Shown here piece by piece: positions 7,569 through 16,353 of a DNA stretch of 35,165 bases (position 1 is its first letter; every line of letters begins with the position of its first letter). Under the pieces are notes generated by a model that was not told where the DNA came from, made no database searches, and was given only the letters and a program-made list of their open reading frames with translations. The DNA is taken from positions 1-35,165 of the forward strand of contig NZ_SCNV01000074.1 in assembly GCF_005503145.1 (NCBI RefSeq), given 5' to 3'. The DNA comes from Burkholderia sp. 4M9327F10 (GTDB taxonomy: Bacteria > Pseudomonadota > Gammaproteobacteria > Burkholderiales > Burkholderiaceae). The position numbers and the translations under genes are program-made.

Positions 7569-8657
7569 TTACACGAGGCAGGCGCTCAGGCCGTCGGTAA
7601 TCAGGTCTTGCGGCAGCTCGATACCGATGAACACCATTTTGCTGTTCTTCTTTTCCACCGGCTGCCACTTGGCGGCCAGATCGCTGCCCATCATCTGGTG
7701 CACGCCCTGGAACACCACCTTGCGGTCGACGCCCTTCATATACAGCACGCCCTTGTAGCGCAGCAGCCGCTCACCGTAAATCTGCAGGATGCCACCGAGG
7801 AAGTCCTCGAGTTTGTTCGGATCGAACGGCCGCTCGCTGCGGAACACGAACGATTTGATCTTGTCGTCGTGATGCGCGTGGTGGTGATGGCCGTGGTCGT
7901 GGCCCTCGTGATCGCAGTGGCCATGATCGTGGTCGCAGTTCGCGTGATCGTCATGGGTATGGCCGTGCTCGTCGTGCGCGTGGGCGTGGCTGTGCGCGTG
8001 CTCGTCTTCGGCGAGGAAGTCCGGGTCGATCTCGAGCTTGGCGTTCAGGTTGAAGCCGCGCAGATCGAAGATTTCCTTGATATCGGCCTCGCCGAAATTC
8101 ACCACCTTGATCGCGGCGCGCGGATTCATGTGCAGCAGGCGATGGCGCAGGGCGTCCACGGCGGCTTCGTCCACCAGGTCGGCCTTGGTGATGAACAGGC
8201 GGTCCGCAAAGCCGACCTGGCGCTGCACCACTTCGTGTTCGTCCAACTGGTGATTGGCGTGCTTGGCATCGACCAGGGTGATGATCGCGTCGAGCAGGAA
8301 TTCGTCGGCGATCTCGTTATCCATGAAGAACGTCTGGGCCACCGGGCCGGGGTTCGCGAGACCGGTGGTTTCGATCACCACGCGCTCGAAATCCAGCTCG
8401 CCGGCGCGCTTTTTCGCCGCCAGATCGCCGAGCACGCGCGCCAGATCGCCGCGAATCGTGCAGCAGATGCAGCCGTTGCTCATCTGGATAATCTGTTCGT
8501 TCGAGTCCTGCACGAGGATCTCGTTGTCGATGTTCTCTTCGCCGAACTCGTTTTCGATCACGGCGATTTTCATGCCGTGCTTTTCATTCAGGATGCGCTT
8601 GAGCAGGGTGGTTTTGCCGCTGCCGAGAAAGCCGGTCAGGATAGTGACGGGAATCAT
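7569..8657 (-). CDS. CobW/COG0523-family zinc-handling GTPase with His-rich loop
   Basis: A 362-residue G3E GTPase of the CobW/YjiA/ZNG1 group, which delivers or handles metal ions, usually zinc. The P-loop GFLGSGKTT is at 9-17, the metal-binding CxCC signature (NGCICC) at Cys63, Cys65 and Cys66, and ITKADLVD is the guanine-specificity region. A long His/Asp-rich tract at about 218-265 is a likely metal store or sensor. The CobW C-terminal domain follows (GVLYMKGVDRKVVFQGVHQ). The cobalamin-pathway name is historical, and no cob genes are nearby. It lies upstream of a DksA that lacks three of four zinc cysteines, a pairing known from zinc-starvation regulons elsewhere; whether Zur acts here is not shown by a clear site. 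Confidence 0.92.
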   Translation of the reverse strand: MIPVTILTGFLGSGKTTLLKRILNEKHGMKIAVIENEFGEENIDNEILVQDSNEQIIQMSNGCICCTIRGDLARVLGDLAAKKRAGELDFERVVIETTGLANPGPVAQTFFMDNEIADEFLLDAIITLVDAKHANHQLDEHEVVQRQVGFADRLFITKADLVDEAAVDALRHRLLHMNPRAAIKVVNFGEADIKEIFDLRGFNLNAKLEIDPDFLAEDEHAHSHAHAHDEHGHTHDDHANCDHDHGHCDHEGHDHGHHHHAHHDDKIKSFVFRSERPFDPNKLEDFLGGILQIYGERLLRYKGVLYMKGVDRKVVFQGVHQMMGSDLAAKWQPVEKKNSKMVFIGIELPQDLITDGLSACLV

Positions 8658-8832
8658 GGTGGTCGCCTGTTGGTGCGTGAGTCTGTGCGTAAATCGGAAT
8701 GCTTGCCGCGACGGCGGCGTACCTGCCGCGCCGTTCGAGCCGGTCGGTTATTGAAACATATCTGCCAGGCTGCTGCAGGGGGCGGGCCGCCGCGCTGCCG
8801 CTCGCTGCGAAATATCCCCCAACTATGGGCGA

Positions 8833-10035
8833 TCAGGCGATTTGCAACAATAGGCCTTTCAGATATTCGCCTTCCGGAAAAGCCGTGAGCAGCGGATGGT
8901 CGACGCCGGCGCCGAGACGCTTGAGGATGCGGGCATCGACGCGCGCATCGGCCGCCGCGCCGGCAACGATCTTCTGGAACAGCTCGGCGTCGATTGCACC
9001 CGAGCACGAGTAGGTGAAGAGCAGCCCGCCCGGGCGCAGCAGCTTGAGGCCGGTGAGGTTGATGTCCTTGTAGGCACGCGCGGCGCGGTCCACGTGTTCG
9101 CGGGACGGCGCGAATTTGGGCGGGTCCAGCACGATCAGGTCGAAGCGCTCGCCCTCGTCGTGCAGCCGGCGCAGTGTCTTGAACGCGTCGGCATCGAGCC
9201 AGGCGGCGCGCTGTGCGTCGAAACCGTTCACGGCAACGTTCTGCTGCGCGAGCGCCAATGCTTCGCCGGACGAATCGATCGAGACGACCCGCTTCGCACC
9301 GCCCTTGAGCGCCGCCAGCGAGAAGCCGCCGGTGTAGCAGAAGCAGTTCAGCACGTCGCGCTCCCGTGCCAGTTCCTGCACGAGGGCGCGGTTATCGCGC
9401 TGGTCGACGTAAAAGCCGGTCTTGTGGCCGTTGCGCACATCCACGTGGTAGCGCACGCCGTTTTCGCTCGCGATCAGCGGGTCGGACGGCGGCTCGCCCG
9501 CCAGCACGCCGGTGGTCTGCTCCAGACCTTCCTTTTCGCGGATCGACACGTCCGAGCGCTCATAGACGTTCGGGCAGCCGGTTGAGGCGGTCAATGCCGC
9601 GACGATCGCCTCCTTCCACGCCTCGACGCCCGCCGCCATGAACTGGCAGACCAGCTGGCTGCGCTGGCCGGGGTCTTCGGCGACGTAGTGGTCGACGATC
9701 AGCCCAGGCAGGCCGTCCGCTTCGCCGAAGATCAGCCGCACCGCGCCGGTGTTGCGCACCATTGCCCGGCGGTGCTCGATGGCGCGCTGCACGCGGCGCT
9801 TGAAGAACGCGTGATCGATCGGTTCGGCTTCGTCGAAGCTCCATACCCGCGCGCGGATCTGCGAGTGCGGACTGTAGGCCGCGCGGGCGAGAAAGCGGCC
9901 GTCGTGCGCGCGCACCAGCACGGTGGCGCCGGCGGCCGGCTTGCCGTCCACGCGCTCGATGGCGGTCGCGTAGACCCACGGGTGGCGGCGCAGCAGCGAC
10001 TTCTCTTTCGATGGTTTGAGCGTAATGGTATTCAT
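8833..10035 (-). CDS. rlmI: 23S rRNA (cytosine-C5) methyltransferase RlmI
   Basis: A 400-residue SAM-dependent methyltransferase expected to make m5C1962 in 23S rRNA. An N-terminal PUA domain (about 1-75, KEKSLLRRHPWVYATAIERV) is followed by an EEHEA-like middle domain and a Rossmann domain. Key motifs are the SAM-binding region around NCFCYTGGFSLAAL, the motif IV LDPPKF, and the TYSCSG motif containing the candidate catalytic cysteine. Length matches E. coli RlmI (396). It lies between xerC and cobW on the same strand; the 175-bp gap to cobW leaves room for a separate cobW promoter. Confidence 0.93.
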   Translation of the reverse strand: MNTITLKPSKEKSLLRRHPWVYATAIERVDGKPAAGATVLVRAHDGRFLARAAYSPHSQIRARVWSFDEAEPIDHAFFKRRVQRAIEHRRAMVRNTGAVRLIFGEADGLPGLIVDHYVAEDPGQRSQLVCQFMAAGVEAWKEAIVAALTASTGCPNVYERSDVSIREKEGLEQTTGVLAGEPPSDPLIASENGVRYHVDVRNGHKTGFYVDQRDNRALVQELARERDVLNCFCYTGGFSLAALKGGAKRVVSIDSSGEALALAQQNVAVNGFDAQRAAWLDADAFKTLRRLHDEGERFDLIVLDPPKFAPSREHVDRAARAYKDINLTGLKLLRPGGLLFTYSCSGAIDAELFQKIVAGAAADARVDARILKRLGAGVDHPLLTAFPEGEYLKGLLLQIA

Positions 10036-10072
10036 GACTTCGTGAGGTATTCAGCAGAACAATGTGCCGCGT

Positions 10073-10115
10073 AAACCGGTGAATACAGCGGCGAATAAAG
10101 CAATGAAACCGGTGA
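10073..10115. repeat. Nested short direct repeats between xerC and rlmI
   Basis: AAACCGGTGA occurs at 10073-10082 and 10106-10115, 33 bp apart. Between them GAATACAGC (10081) and GAATAAAGC (10093) repeat imperfectly. They are in the 136-bp spacer after the xerC stop, and no function is visible. Confidence 0.4.
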
Positions 10116-10171
10116 CGGCGGGCGCCGGCGCGGCTGGAAAAGCCGCCTCGGCTGCGTTTTCCGTCGCGTTC

Positions 10172-11095
10172 TCAGCCGCGCTTTTTTGCGCGCGGATGCG
10201 CCTGATCGTAGACATGCGCCAGATGCTGGAAATCGAGCGCGGTGTACACCTGGGTGGCGGTGATGCTGGCGTGCCCGAGCAACTCCTGCACCGCGCGCAG
10301 GTCGCCGCTCGATTGCAGCACGTGGGTGGCAAACGAGTGGCGCAGCACGTGCGGATGCACGTTGGCGGGAATGCCCGCGGTGAGCGCCATGCGCTTGACG
10401 CGCTCGCGCACGACGTTCGGCGACATCCGGTTGCCGCGCGCCGACAGAAACAGCGGATGCGGGTCCTGCCTGACGAATTCGCCGCGCACCGCGAGCCAGG
10501 CGTTGAGGGCGTCGAGCGCCTTGCTGCCCACCGGCACCACGCGGCGCCGGTTGCCCTTGCCGAGCACTTCGACTTCGGTGGATTCGAGCTTGAGCCAGCC
10601 GGCGGAACGATAACCGTCGGCGTCGGCAAAGCGCACATCGAGGCTGACCAGTTCGGCAAGGCGCAAGCCCGACGAATAGAACAACTCGAGGATCGCGTGA
10701 TCGCGCAGCCCTTCGGTGCTGCCGGCGGCGGGCGCTTCCATCAGCCGGTTGGCATCGTCCACCGAGAGCGCCTTGGGCAGCGTTTTCGCCTGCTTCGGCG
10801 CGCGCACGGTGGCGACCGGGTTGGCCGGCAAATCGACCCGGCCCGCCAGCCAGCGGTAAAAGGCACGCCACGCCGAGAGCCGGTGGCTGATCGAGCGCGC
10901 CGTCATGCCGGCCGCGTGCGCTCTTGAGACCGCGCTGCGGATATCGATCGCAGTCAGGCTTTCCAGCGGGCGGCCCTTGGCCAGCAGCTTCAGCTCTTCC
11001 AGTTCATGGCGGTAGCCGCGCAGCGTATGCGCCGAAAGCCGCCGCTCGTGTTCGAGATTCGACAGGTAGGCGGCGATCGGGTCGGAGTCGGTCAC
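10172..11095 (-). CDS. xerC: Site-specific tyrosine recombinase XerC
   Basis: A 307-residue tyrosine recombinase that resolves chromosome dimers at dif together with XerD. The SAM-like N-terminal domain (about 1-95) is followed by the catalytic domain with Arg145 (GLRLAEL), Lys180 (LGKGNRRR), His249 and Arg252 (HVLRHSFA), His275 (LLGHAS) and nucleophile Tyr284 (VYTALDF): the full catalytic set. The start codon is GTG at 11095. The position after a DUF484 gene and dapF is the same order as dapF-yigA-xerC in E. coli, which supports XerC over XerD. No dif site was recognised in the window. Confidence 0.95.
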   Translation of the reverse strand: MTDSDPIAAYLSNLEHERRLSAHTLRGYRHELEELKLLAKGRPLESLTAIDIRSAVSRAHAAGMTARSISHRLSAWRAFYRWLAGRVDLPANPVATVRAPKQAKTLPKALSVDDANRLMEAPAAGSTEGLRDHAILELFYSSGLRLAELVSLDVRFADADGYRSAGWLKLESTEVEVLGKGNRRRVVPVGSKALDALNAWLAVRGEFVRQDPHPLFLSARGNRMSPNVVRERVKRMALTAGIPANVHPHVLRHSFATHVLQSSGDLRAVQELLGHASITATQVYTALDFQHLAHVYDQAHPRAKKRG

Positions 11096-11168
11096 GGTGG
11101 CGGGCGGTGGCAGCGAGTCGGCGACGGGAGACGCGAGTGGGCGCGGGCCGGGTTTATAGCCGGGCGCG

Positions 11169-11882
11169 TCAGCGCGGCAGCAGCCGGCTCAGCGCCGCGC
11201 TGGCGAGGGCGCCGATCTGCGTCAGAAAGTCGGTCGCCATGCCGTCGTGAAAGCGGCGCGGATCGGCCGAGCCCATCACCAGCAGGCCGAAGGTCGGCGC
11301 GTCTTCATCGCCCTCGGGGTCGCGCAGCGCCAGCAAGGCGATCGATTCGGTTGCGTGCGCACCGTCCGGTGCACCGGCTCCATCGGCCGGCACAGCGCTG
11401 AGCGCCGGCACGAGCCATTGCGCCGCTTCGAAGCCGGTATTGGCGCCGCAATACGGGGTGGCGAGGCTGTTGGCGAAGATCCGCACTTCCTCGCCGACCT
11501 GACGCGCGAAATCCGCCTGGCCGTACGGTTCAGCCACGTCCCACACGCGCAGCGCCGCCTGCGGTACGTCGAACACGTCGCGCAGGCCGTTGGCGATAGT
11601 GCGCGGCAGCGCGTACGGATCGCGCTCGGCCATCACGCGAGTGGTCCAGCGGCTGAACTTCGAGGCAATGCTGTCGTTCTCATGCCCGTAACGCAGCAGT
11701 TCGGCGAGGCGCCGTTCGAGATGCTTGTTCTTCTCGCGCAGCATGTCCATCTGCCGTTCCTGCAGCGAGACCGCGGCTTTGCCATGCGGATTCGCGAGCT
11801 TGATGGTCGCGAGCATTTCCGCGTGTTCCGCGAAAAAATCGGGGTTGGCGAGCAGGTATTCGGCGACTTCGCGATCGTTCAT
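11169..11882 (-). CDS. DUF484 family protein
   Basis: A 237-residue cytoplasmic protein of the DUF484 family (E. coli YigA neighbourhood). The N-terminus (MNDREVAEYLLANPDFFAEH) is the family signature, followed by a short coiled-coil stretch (LQERQMDMLREKNKHLERRL) and a GAF-like domain (about 85-237) ending TDFLTQIGALASAALSRLL. The function of the family is not established; its persistence between dapF and xerC suggests shared expression rather than a known biochemical link. The start has the expected family N-terminus. The 137-bp spacer toward dapF contains a cluster of GGTCA-type repeats. Confidence 0.92.
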   Translation of the reverse strand: MNDREVAEYLLANPDFFAEHAEMLATIKLANPHGKAAVSLQERQMDMLREKNKHLERRLAELLRYGHENDSIASKFSRWTTRVMAERDPYALPRTIANGLRDVFDVPQAALRVWDVAEPYGQADFARQVGEEVRIFANSLATPYCGANTGFEAAQWLVPALSAVPADGAGAPDGAHATESIALLALRDPEGDEDAPTFGLLVMGSADPRRFHDGMATDFLTQIGALASAALSRLLPR

Positions 11883-11921
11883 GGTTTCGGCTAAAGGACT
11901 ACGCCCTCAGGCGGGCGCATC

Positions 11922-12006
11922 GGTCAATGGGGTCAGTCGGCCACTCGTCTGGTCAAGCTTGGGTCACGCGCCCGGGTCAAGCGTTCTGGTTCACACGCCT
12001 CGTTCA
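11922..12006. repeat. Cluster of degenerate GGTCA-core repeats, partly with 13-bp period
   Basis: GGTCA occurs at 11922, 11931, 11951, 11962 and 11975, then the variant GGTTCA at 11988 and CGTTCA at 12001. The last four cores are exactly 13 bp apart. The best pair, GGGTCACGCGCCC (11961) and GGGTCAAGCGTTC (11974), matches at 10 of 13 positions. The cluster fills most of the spacer between dapF and the DUF484 gene. Confidence 0.5.
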
Positions 12007-12019
12007 CGCATTCGGCCGT

Positions 12020-12883
12020 TCAGTCGGCCAGCTCGATCTCACCTTCGAAGACAGTCGCGGCGGGGCCGGCCATCAGAAGCGGTGCGGCGTCGTGCTCGCC
12101 GTTCCACGAGATGGTCAGCGTGCCGCCATGGGTGTGCACTTTCACCGGCGCGTCGAGCAGCCCGCGGCGGATGCCGGCGGCGACCGCCGCGCAGGCGCCT
12201 GTGCCGCACGCCAGCGTTTCGCCGGCGCCGCGTTCGTAGACGCGCAGCTTGACTTCGTTGCGCGCGACAATCTGCATGAAGCCGGCGTTCACGCGTTGCG
12301 GGAAGCGCGGATGCCGCTCGATCACCGGACCGTCTACCAGCACGGGAAACGCCTCGACATCGTCCACCACCTGCACGGCGTGCGGATTGCCCATCGAGAC
12401 CACGGAGATCCAGCGCGTTTCACCGTTCACTTCGAGCGGCCAGAGCGTGTCGCCACCCTCGCGGCGGCCGTCGAGACCGCTTGCCTCGAACGGCACGCGC
12501 GCGGGCTCGAACACCGGTACGCCCATGTCCACGGTGACTTCGCCGTTGTCCTGCATGGTGAGCGTGATGACGCCGTTCTGCACCTGGACGCGCACGCTGC
12601 GCTTGTCGGTCAGGCGCGTGTCGCGCACGAACTTGACGAAACAGCGCGCGCCGTTGCCGCAGTGTTCGACCTCGCCGCCGTCGCAATTGAAAATGCGGTA
12701 TCTGAAATCCACACCTTCGATGGTGGGCTTTTCGACCAGCAGGAGCTGGTCGGCGCCGACGCCGAAGTGCCGGTCCGCGAGCGCGCGCACCTGGTCCGCG
12801 CTCAGGTTGAGCGCCTGTGTAAAGCCGTCGAGCACGACAAAGTCGTTGCCCGCGCCGTGCATTTTGGTGAATTTCAGTCTCAT
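12020..12883 (-). CDS. dapF: Diaminopimelate epimerase DapF
   Basis: A 287-residue cofactor-independent epimerase converting LL- to meso-diaminopimelate, for lysine and peptidoglycan synthesis. The two catalytic cysteines are Cys75 (VEHCGNGARC) and Cys226 (TLACGTGAC). The MHGAGNDFVVLD N-terminus fixes the start at 12883; an upstream in-frame extension to 13051 is not homologous and overlaps the acyltransferase gene. There is no obvious Shine-Dalgarno, and a TACAAT hexamer ends 6 nt before the ATG. It lies 113 bp after the lipid A acyltransferase on the same strand, so read-through from there is also likely. Confidence 0.97.
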   Translation of the reverse strand: MRLKFTKMHGAGNDFVVLDGFTQALNLSADQVRALADRHFGVGADQLLLVEKPTIEGVDFRYRIFNCDGGEVEHCGNGARCFVKFVRDTRLTDKRSVRVQVQNGVITLTMQDNGEVTVDMGVPVFEPARVPFEASGLDGRREGGDTLWPLEVNGETRWISVVSMGNPHAVQVVDDVEAFPVLVDGPVIERHPRFPQRVNAGFMQIVARNEVKLRVYERGAGETLACGTGACAAVAAGIRRGLLDAPVKVHTHGGTLTISWNGEHDAAPLLMAGPAATVFEGEIELAD

Positions 12884-12996
12884 GCCGCTATTGTAAGGGA
12901 CGCGCGCACAGGTGCGCCGAACGACGGTTTTATTGTGTTGTATGCGTGGAATGCCTGCGCCGTTGCGAGGCGCGGGCGGCGTCGATCCACGGTGCT

Positions 12997-13881
12997 TCAG
13001 TAAAAGCTCGGATCGCCCGGTGGACGCGTCTTGAAGCGCTTGTGAACCCAATAGTACTGTTCCGGCATAGGGGGAATCTGTTCTTCGAGGAACGCGTTCA
13101 TGCGGCGCGCGTCGGTATCGTCGTCACCGGTGGGGTAGTTGTCCCACGGCTTGAATACCTTGAGGCGATAGCCCTTGTAGTTTGGCAGCACTTCGCCGAT
13201 GAACGGCACCACCTGCGCATTGCCGACTTTCGCGAGCCGTCCGACCGCCGTCAGCGTGCAGGTCGGCACGCCGAAAAACGGCACGAAGGTCGAATTGCGC
13301 ATGCCGTAGTCCATGTCGGCGCCGAGCATCACCGGTTTCCTGTCGCGCAGCCAGCGCAACACGATGCGGGCGCTGTCGGCGCGGCTCGCCATGTCGGCGC
13401 CGAAGCGTGCGCGCGCCGCCTTGGCGACCTCCTCGAGTTCCGGGTTCGACATGGGCTGATAGAGCGAGCCGCACTGACGCTTCAACGAATAGTTGAGGAA
13501 GATCGAGCCCGCCTCGATGCCGACGAAGTGGAAGCCGAGAAACAGCGTGGGCGGCAGATTGGGATCGGTGAGGTCGATCGCGCTATCGAGCTGGATCAGC
13601 TTTTCCAGCTTCTTCGCCGAGCCGAACCACTGCACGCTGCGCTCCAGATAGCTGCGGATGGCTTGCCGGAAATGCTTCTGTGCGACGTCTTCACGGCGTT
13701 CGTCGCTCCATTCGGGGAAGCACAGCTTCAGGTTGATGTGGACGATGCGTTTGCGCCGGCTGGGGATCTGATAGAGCAGCCAGCCAAGGCCGTCGCCGAG
13801 GCGGGCGATCAGGCCGTACGGCAATAAGGCGAACAGTTTCAGCAATCCGATGGCGAGCCTGGCTCCGAAGCGGCTCAGCAT
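12997..13881 (-). CDS. lpxL: Lipid A lauroyl-type acyltransferase (LpxL/HtrB family)
   Basis: A 294-residue inner-membrane acyltransferase that adds a secondary acyl chain to the Kdo-lipid A precursor. The N-terminal hydrophobic anchor is at about 9-38. The catalytic HX4(D/E) motif is GFHFVGIEAG with His118 and Glu123. DMDYGMRNSTFVPFFGVP and the terminal QYYWVHKRFKTRP are family hallmarks. Which acyl chain and position it serves cannot be read from the sequence. It is divergent from metK, and the two promoters may share a -35 segment near 13966-13972. Confidence 0.93.
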   Translation of the reverse strand: MLSRFGARLAIGLLKLFALLPYGLIARLGDGLGWLLYQIPSRRKRIVHINLKLCFPEWSDERREDVAQKHFRQAIRSYLERSVQWFGSAKKLEKLIQLDSAIDLTDPNLPPTLFLGFHFVGIEAGSIFLNYSLKRQCGSLYQPMSNPELEEVAKAARARFGADMASRADSARIVLRWLRDRKPVMLGADMDYGMRNSTFVPFFGVPTCTLTAVGRLAKVGNAQVVPFIGEVLPNYKGYRLKVFKPWDNYPTGDDDTDARRMNAFLEEQIPPMPEQYYWVHKRFKTRPPGDPSFY

Positions 13882-13965
13882 GCGGCCGCTCCGCGGCAGG
13901 CGCCTGATGACGCGGCGCTCAAGTAAACCGAAATCGAGTCGAAATACAACACGCGTGGGTACTCT

Positions 13966-13992
13966 GTGACAAATGTAGGAAGTCGCTATAAT
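13966..13992 (+). promoter_or_regulatory. metK promoter
   Basis: A perfect TATAAT (13987-13992) preceded by GTGACA (13966-13971), 5 of 6 to the -35 consensus, with a 15-nt spacer. The complementary strand of the same segment reads TTGTCA, a good -35 for the divergent acyltransferase, so the two promoters could be back to back. Expected transcription start is near 13999, giving a leader of about 160 nt. Confidence 0.6.
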
Positions 13993-13994
13993 AA

Positions 13995-14158
13995 GGGCTT
14001 CGCCGAGTTAATAGACAACTTGCGGGGCGAAGCTGCCAGGCGCAATCCACGTGATCTGCGTCGAACAGTCAGGAAATCCGCTAAAGCGTCGCCGCTTCAG
14101 GCCCCGAAGCTGGCTACGTGAAACTCTCAACCGTAACCACACAACAGGAGTCTGCAAC
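13995..14158 (+). ncRNA. Structured metK 5' leader, candidate cis-regulatory RNA
   Basis: A perfect 8-bp stem GCTTCGCC/GGCGAAGC (13997-14004 with 14026-14033) encloses a further GAGTT/AACTT stem (14005-14009 with 14017-14021, one G-U pair) and a 7-nt loop. Downstream, AAGCG/CGCTT (14084-14088 with 14093-14097) competes with GCTTC/GAAGC (14094-14098 with 14106-14110). The 5' GCTTCG can pair with either CGAAGC copy (14028-14033 or 14105-14110). I do not recognise it as a known SAM-riboswitch class. The ribosome binding site AGGAG is at 14146-14150. Confidence 0.4.
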
Positions 14159-15346
<1,188 letters not shown>

Positions 15347-15366
15347 GCGGGTTCGACCGGTTCCAC

Positions 15367-15405
15367 AAAAAAACCCCGCCCGGCGTGAAGCCGGGCGGGG
15401 TTTTT
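15367..15405. terminator. Strong bidirectional intrinsic terminator after metK
   Basis: CCCCGCCCGGC (15374-15384), loop GTGAA, GCCGGGCGGGG (15390-15400): an 11-bp perfect GC stem, extended by A/T pairing, with TTTTT on the plus strand and a long A-run (T-run on the minus strand) on the other side. Confidence 0.95.
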
Positions 15406-15453
15406 CTATTTCAATCGCACCCTATTAAAGCCGGGGGCCGCTGAGCTGCTGCT

Positions 15454-15807
15454 TCAGCGGCTCGCGAACGCGAACCAGCCCTCGCTGCTTGCAGCCATCC
15501 GGCGCGGCCGGCGACTGGCGGCATAGCGAACGCTCGGCGCCTGCGTTGTCAACGCGCGCAGCGGCGTCGGCTTGCGCAACAGCGTGCGCAGCGAAAAGCG
15601 GCGCGAGCCGGCCTGTGTGCGCAGCGCTGTAAAGAAGGTCTGAAACCAGGTACGGATGCCATCCACGGGTTTGGCCTCGCGCCATTGGCCTGCAAGTGCG
15701 CGCGTGCGCGTGGCATGGTGACGCAGCGCTCGCACCACATGGCGGCGCGCGGGACGTGCCGCTTTCAGCGCGGCGCGGGTAAGACGGGTACTCAGGAGTG
15801 TGTGCAT
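15454..15807 (-). CDS. Uncertain Arg-rich hypothetical protein
   Basis: An open frame of 117 codons beginning MHTLLSTRLTRAALK, very rich in Arg, Ala and Thr, with no recognised domain, signal peptide or membrane segment. No good ribosome binding site precedes the ATG at 15807; the frame stays open to 15873. Composition is what a GC-rich non-coding frame can give by chance. However, it is the longest uninterrupted frame in an otherwise empty 950-bp stretch, and it converges on the metK terminator, which could serve it too. Treat it as possible rather than established. Confidence 0.3.
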   Translation of the reverse strand: MHTLLSTRLTRAALKAARPARRHVVRALRHHATRTRALAGQWREAKPVDGIRTWFQTFFTALRTQAGSRRFSLRTLLRKPTPLRALTTQAPSVRYAASRRPRRMAASSEGWFAFASR

Positions 15808-16353
15808 GGCTTCAAAGGTGGGCAACGGGCCGCGCGGAGGAGGTGCCGCAAAAACATGCAGCAAGCATGCCAACGGGGGCGGCTAGCAGACCCAAGGACT
15901 GACCGGGAGTGGCGGCGACGGCCGGAACTGGCCGTGCGCAAAGGAAAGCAGCAGGAATTACGATCAACATGCTTGCAGGCTACACGCGAATCGTGACGTC
16001 CGAAAGTCGGTTTTAACCCGGGCGCTTACGGGTTTTTACGGGGCAGATCGCAGCACGAAGGCGGGATGATCGGACCCTTGGCGGTCGATTGATGTGCAGT
16101 CTCGCCCCTCTCGGGTGCACTGATTCGCTGCGCATGCGCATCACCTCGATCCGCATGATTCCAGTCCGCATGACCTCACTTGCGCAGGTCGTCGCACGGG
16201 ATACCTCCGCAAAGCGGTCGCAACGGTAGGGCCACAAAAGCAGCACCGCTGGACCCATTGGCAGGGGCGCAAGGCCCGTCCAACTTGGCGCGCACGGGGA
16301 TCGCGTACGTTTTACAATTGGAGATCAGCCAGTAAAAAGTAACGGAATACCCC
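15808..16353. other. Region without recognised gene between the Arg-rich ORF and the PhyH gene
   Basis: It holds an inverted repeat GCAAGCATG (15862-15870) with CATGCTTGC (15968-15976), a hairpin AACCCG/CGGGTT with trailing T's (16015-16037), and a 9-bp direct repeat TCCGCATGA at 16150-16158 and 16165-16173. TACAAT at 16313-16318 is a possible -10 for the PhyH gene, with no good -35. No ORF is convincing. Confidence 0.5.
16015..16037 (+). terminator. Terminator-like hairpin with no associated gene
   Basis: AACCCG, 8-nt loop, CGGGTT (16029-16034), then TTT on the plus strand. No plus-strand coding gene ends before it; the previous one, metK, has its own terminator 600 bp upstream. Confidence 0.35.

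Noticed and set aside
8747..8757. Possible Zur box (GTTATTGAAAC) upstream of cobW
   Set aside because: The half-sites are imperfect and the spacing is about 2 bp short of the usual Zur palindrome; too weak to annotate.
7563..8888. Long plus-strand frame antisense to cobW
   Set aside because: It mirrors the His/Asp-rich tract as a Val-rich run; no start signal or family match, while the minus strand has clear GTPase motifs.
10051..10659. Alternative minus-strand frame overlapping xerC with a hydrophobic end
   Set aside because: It overlaps xerC out of frame; the hydrophobic tail comes from the short direct repeats in the spacer.
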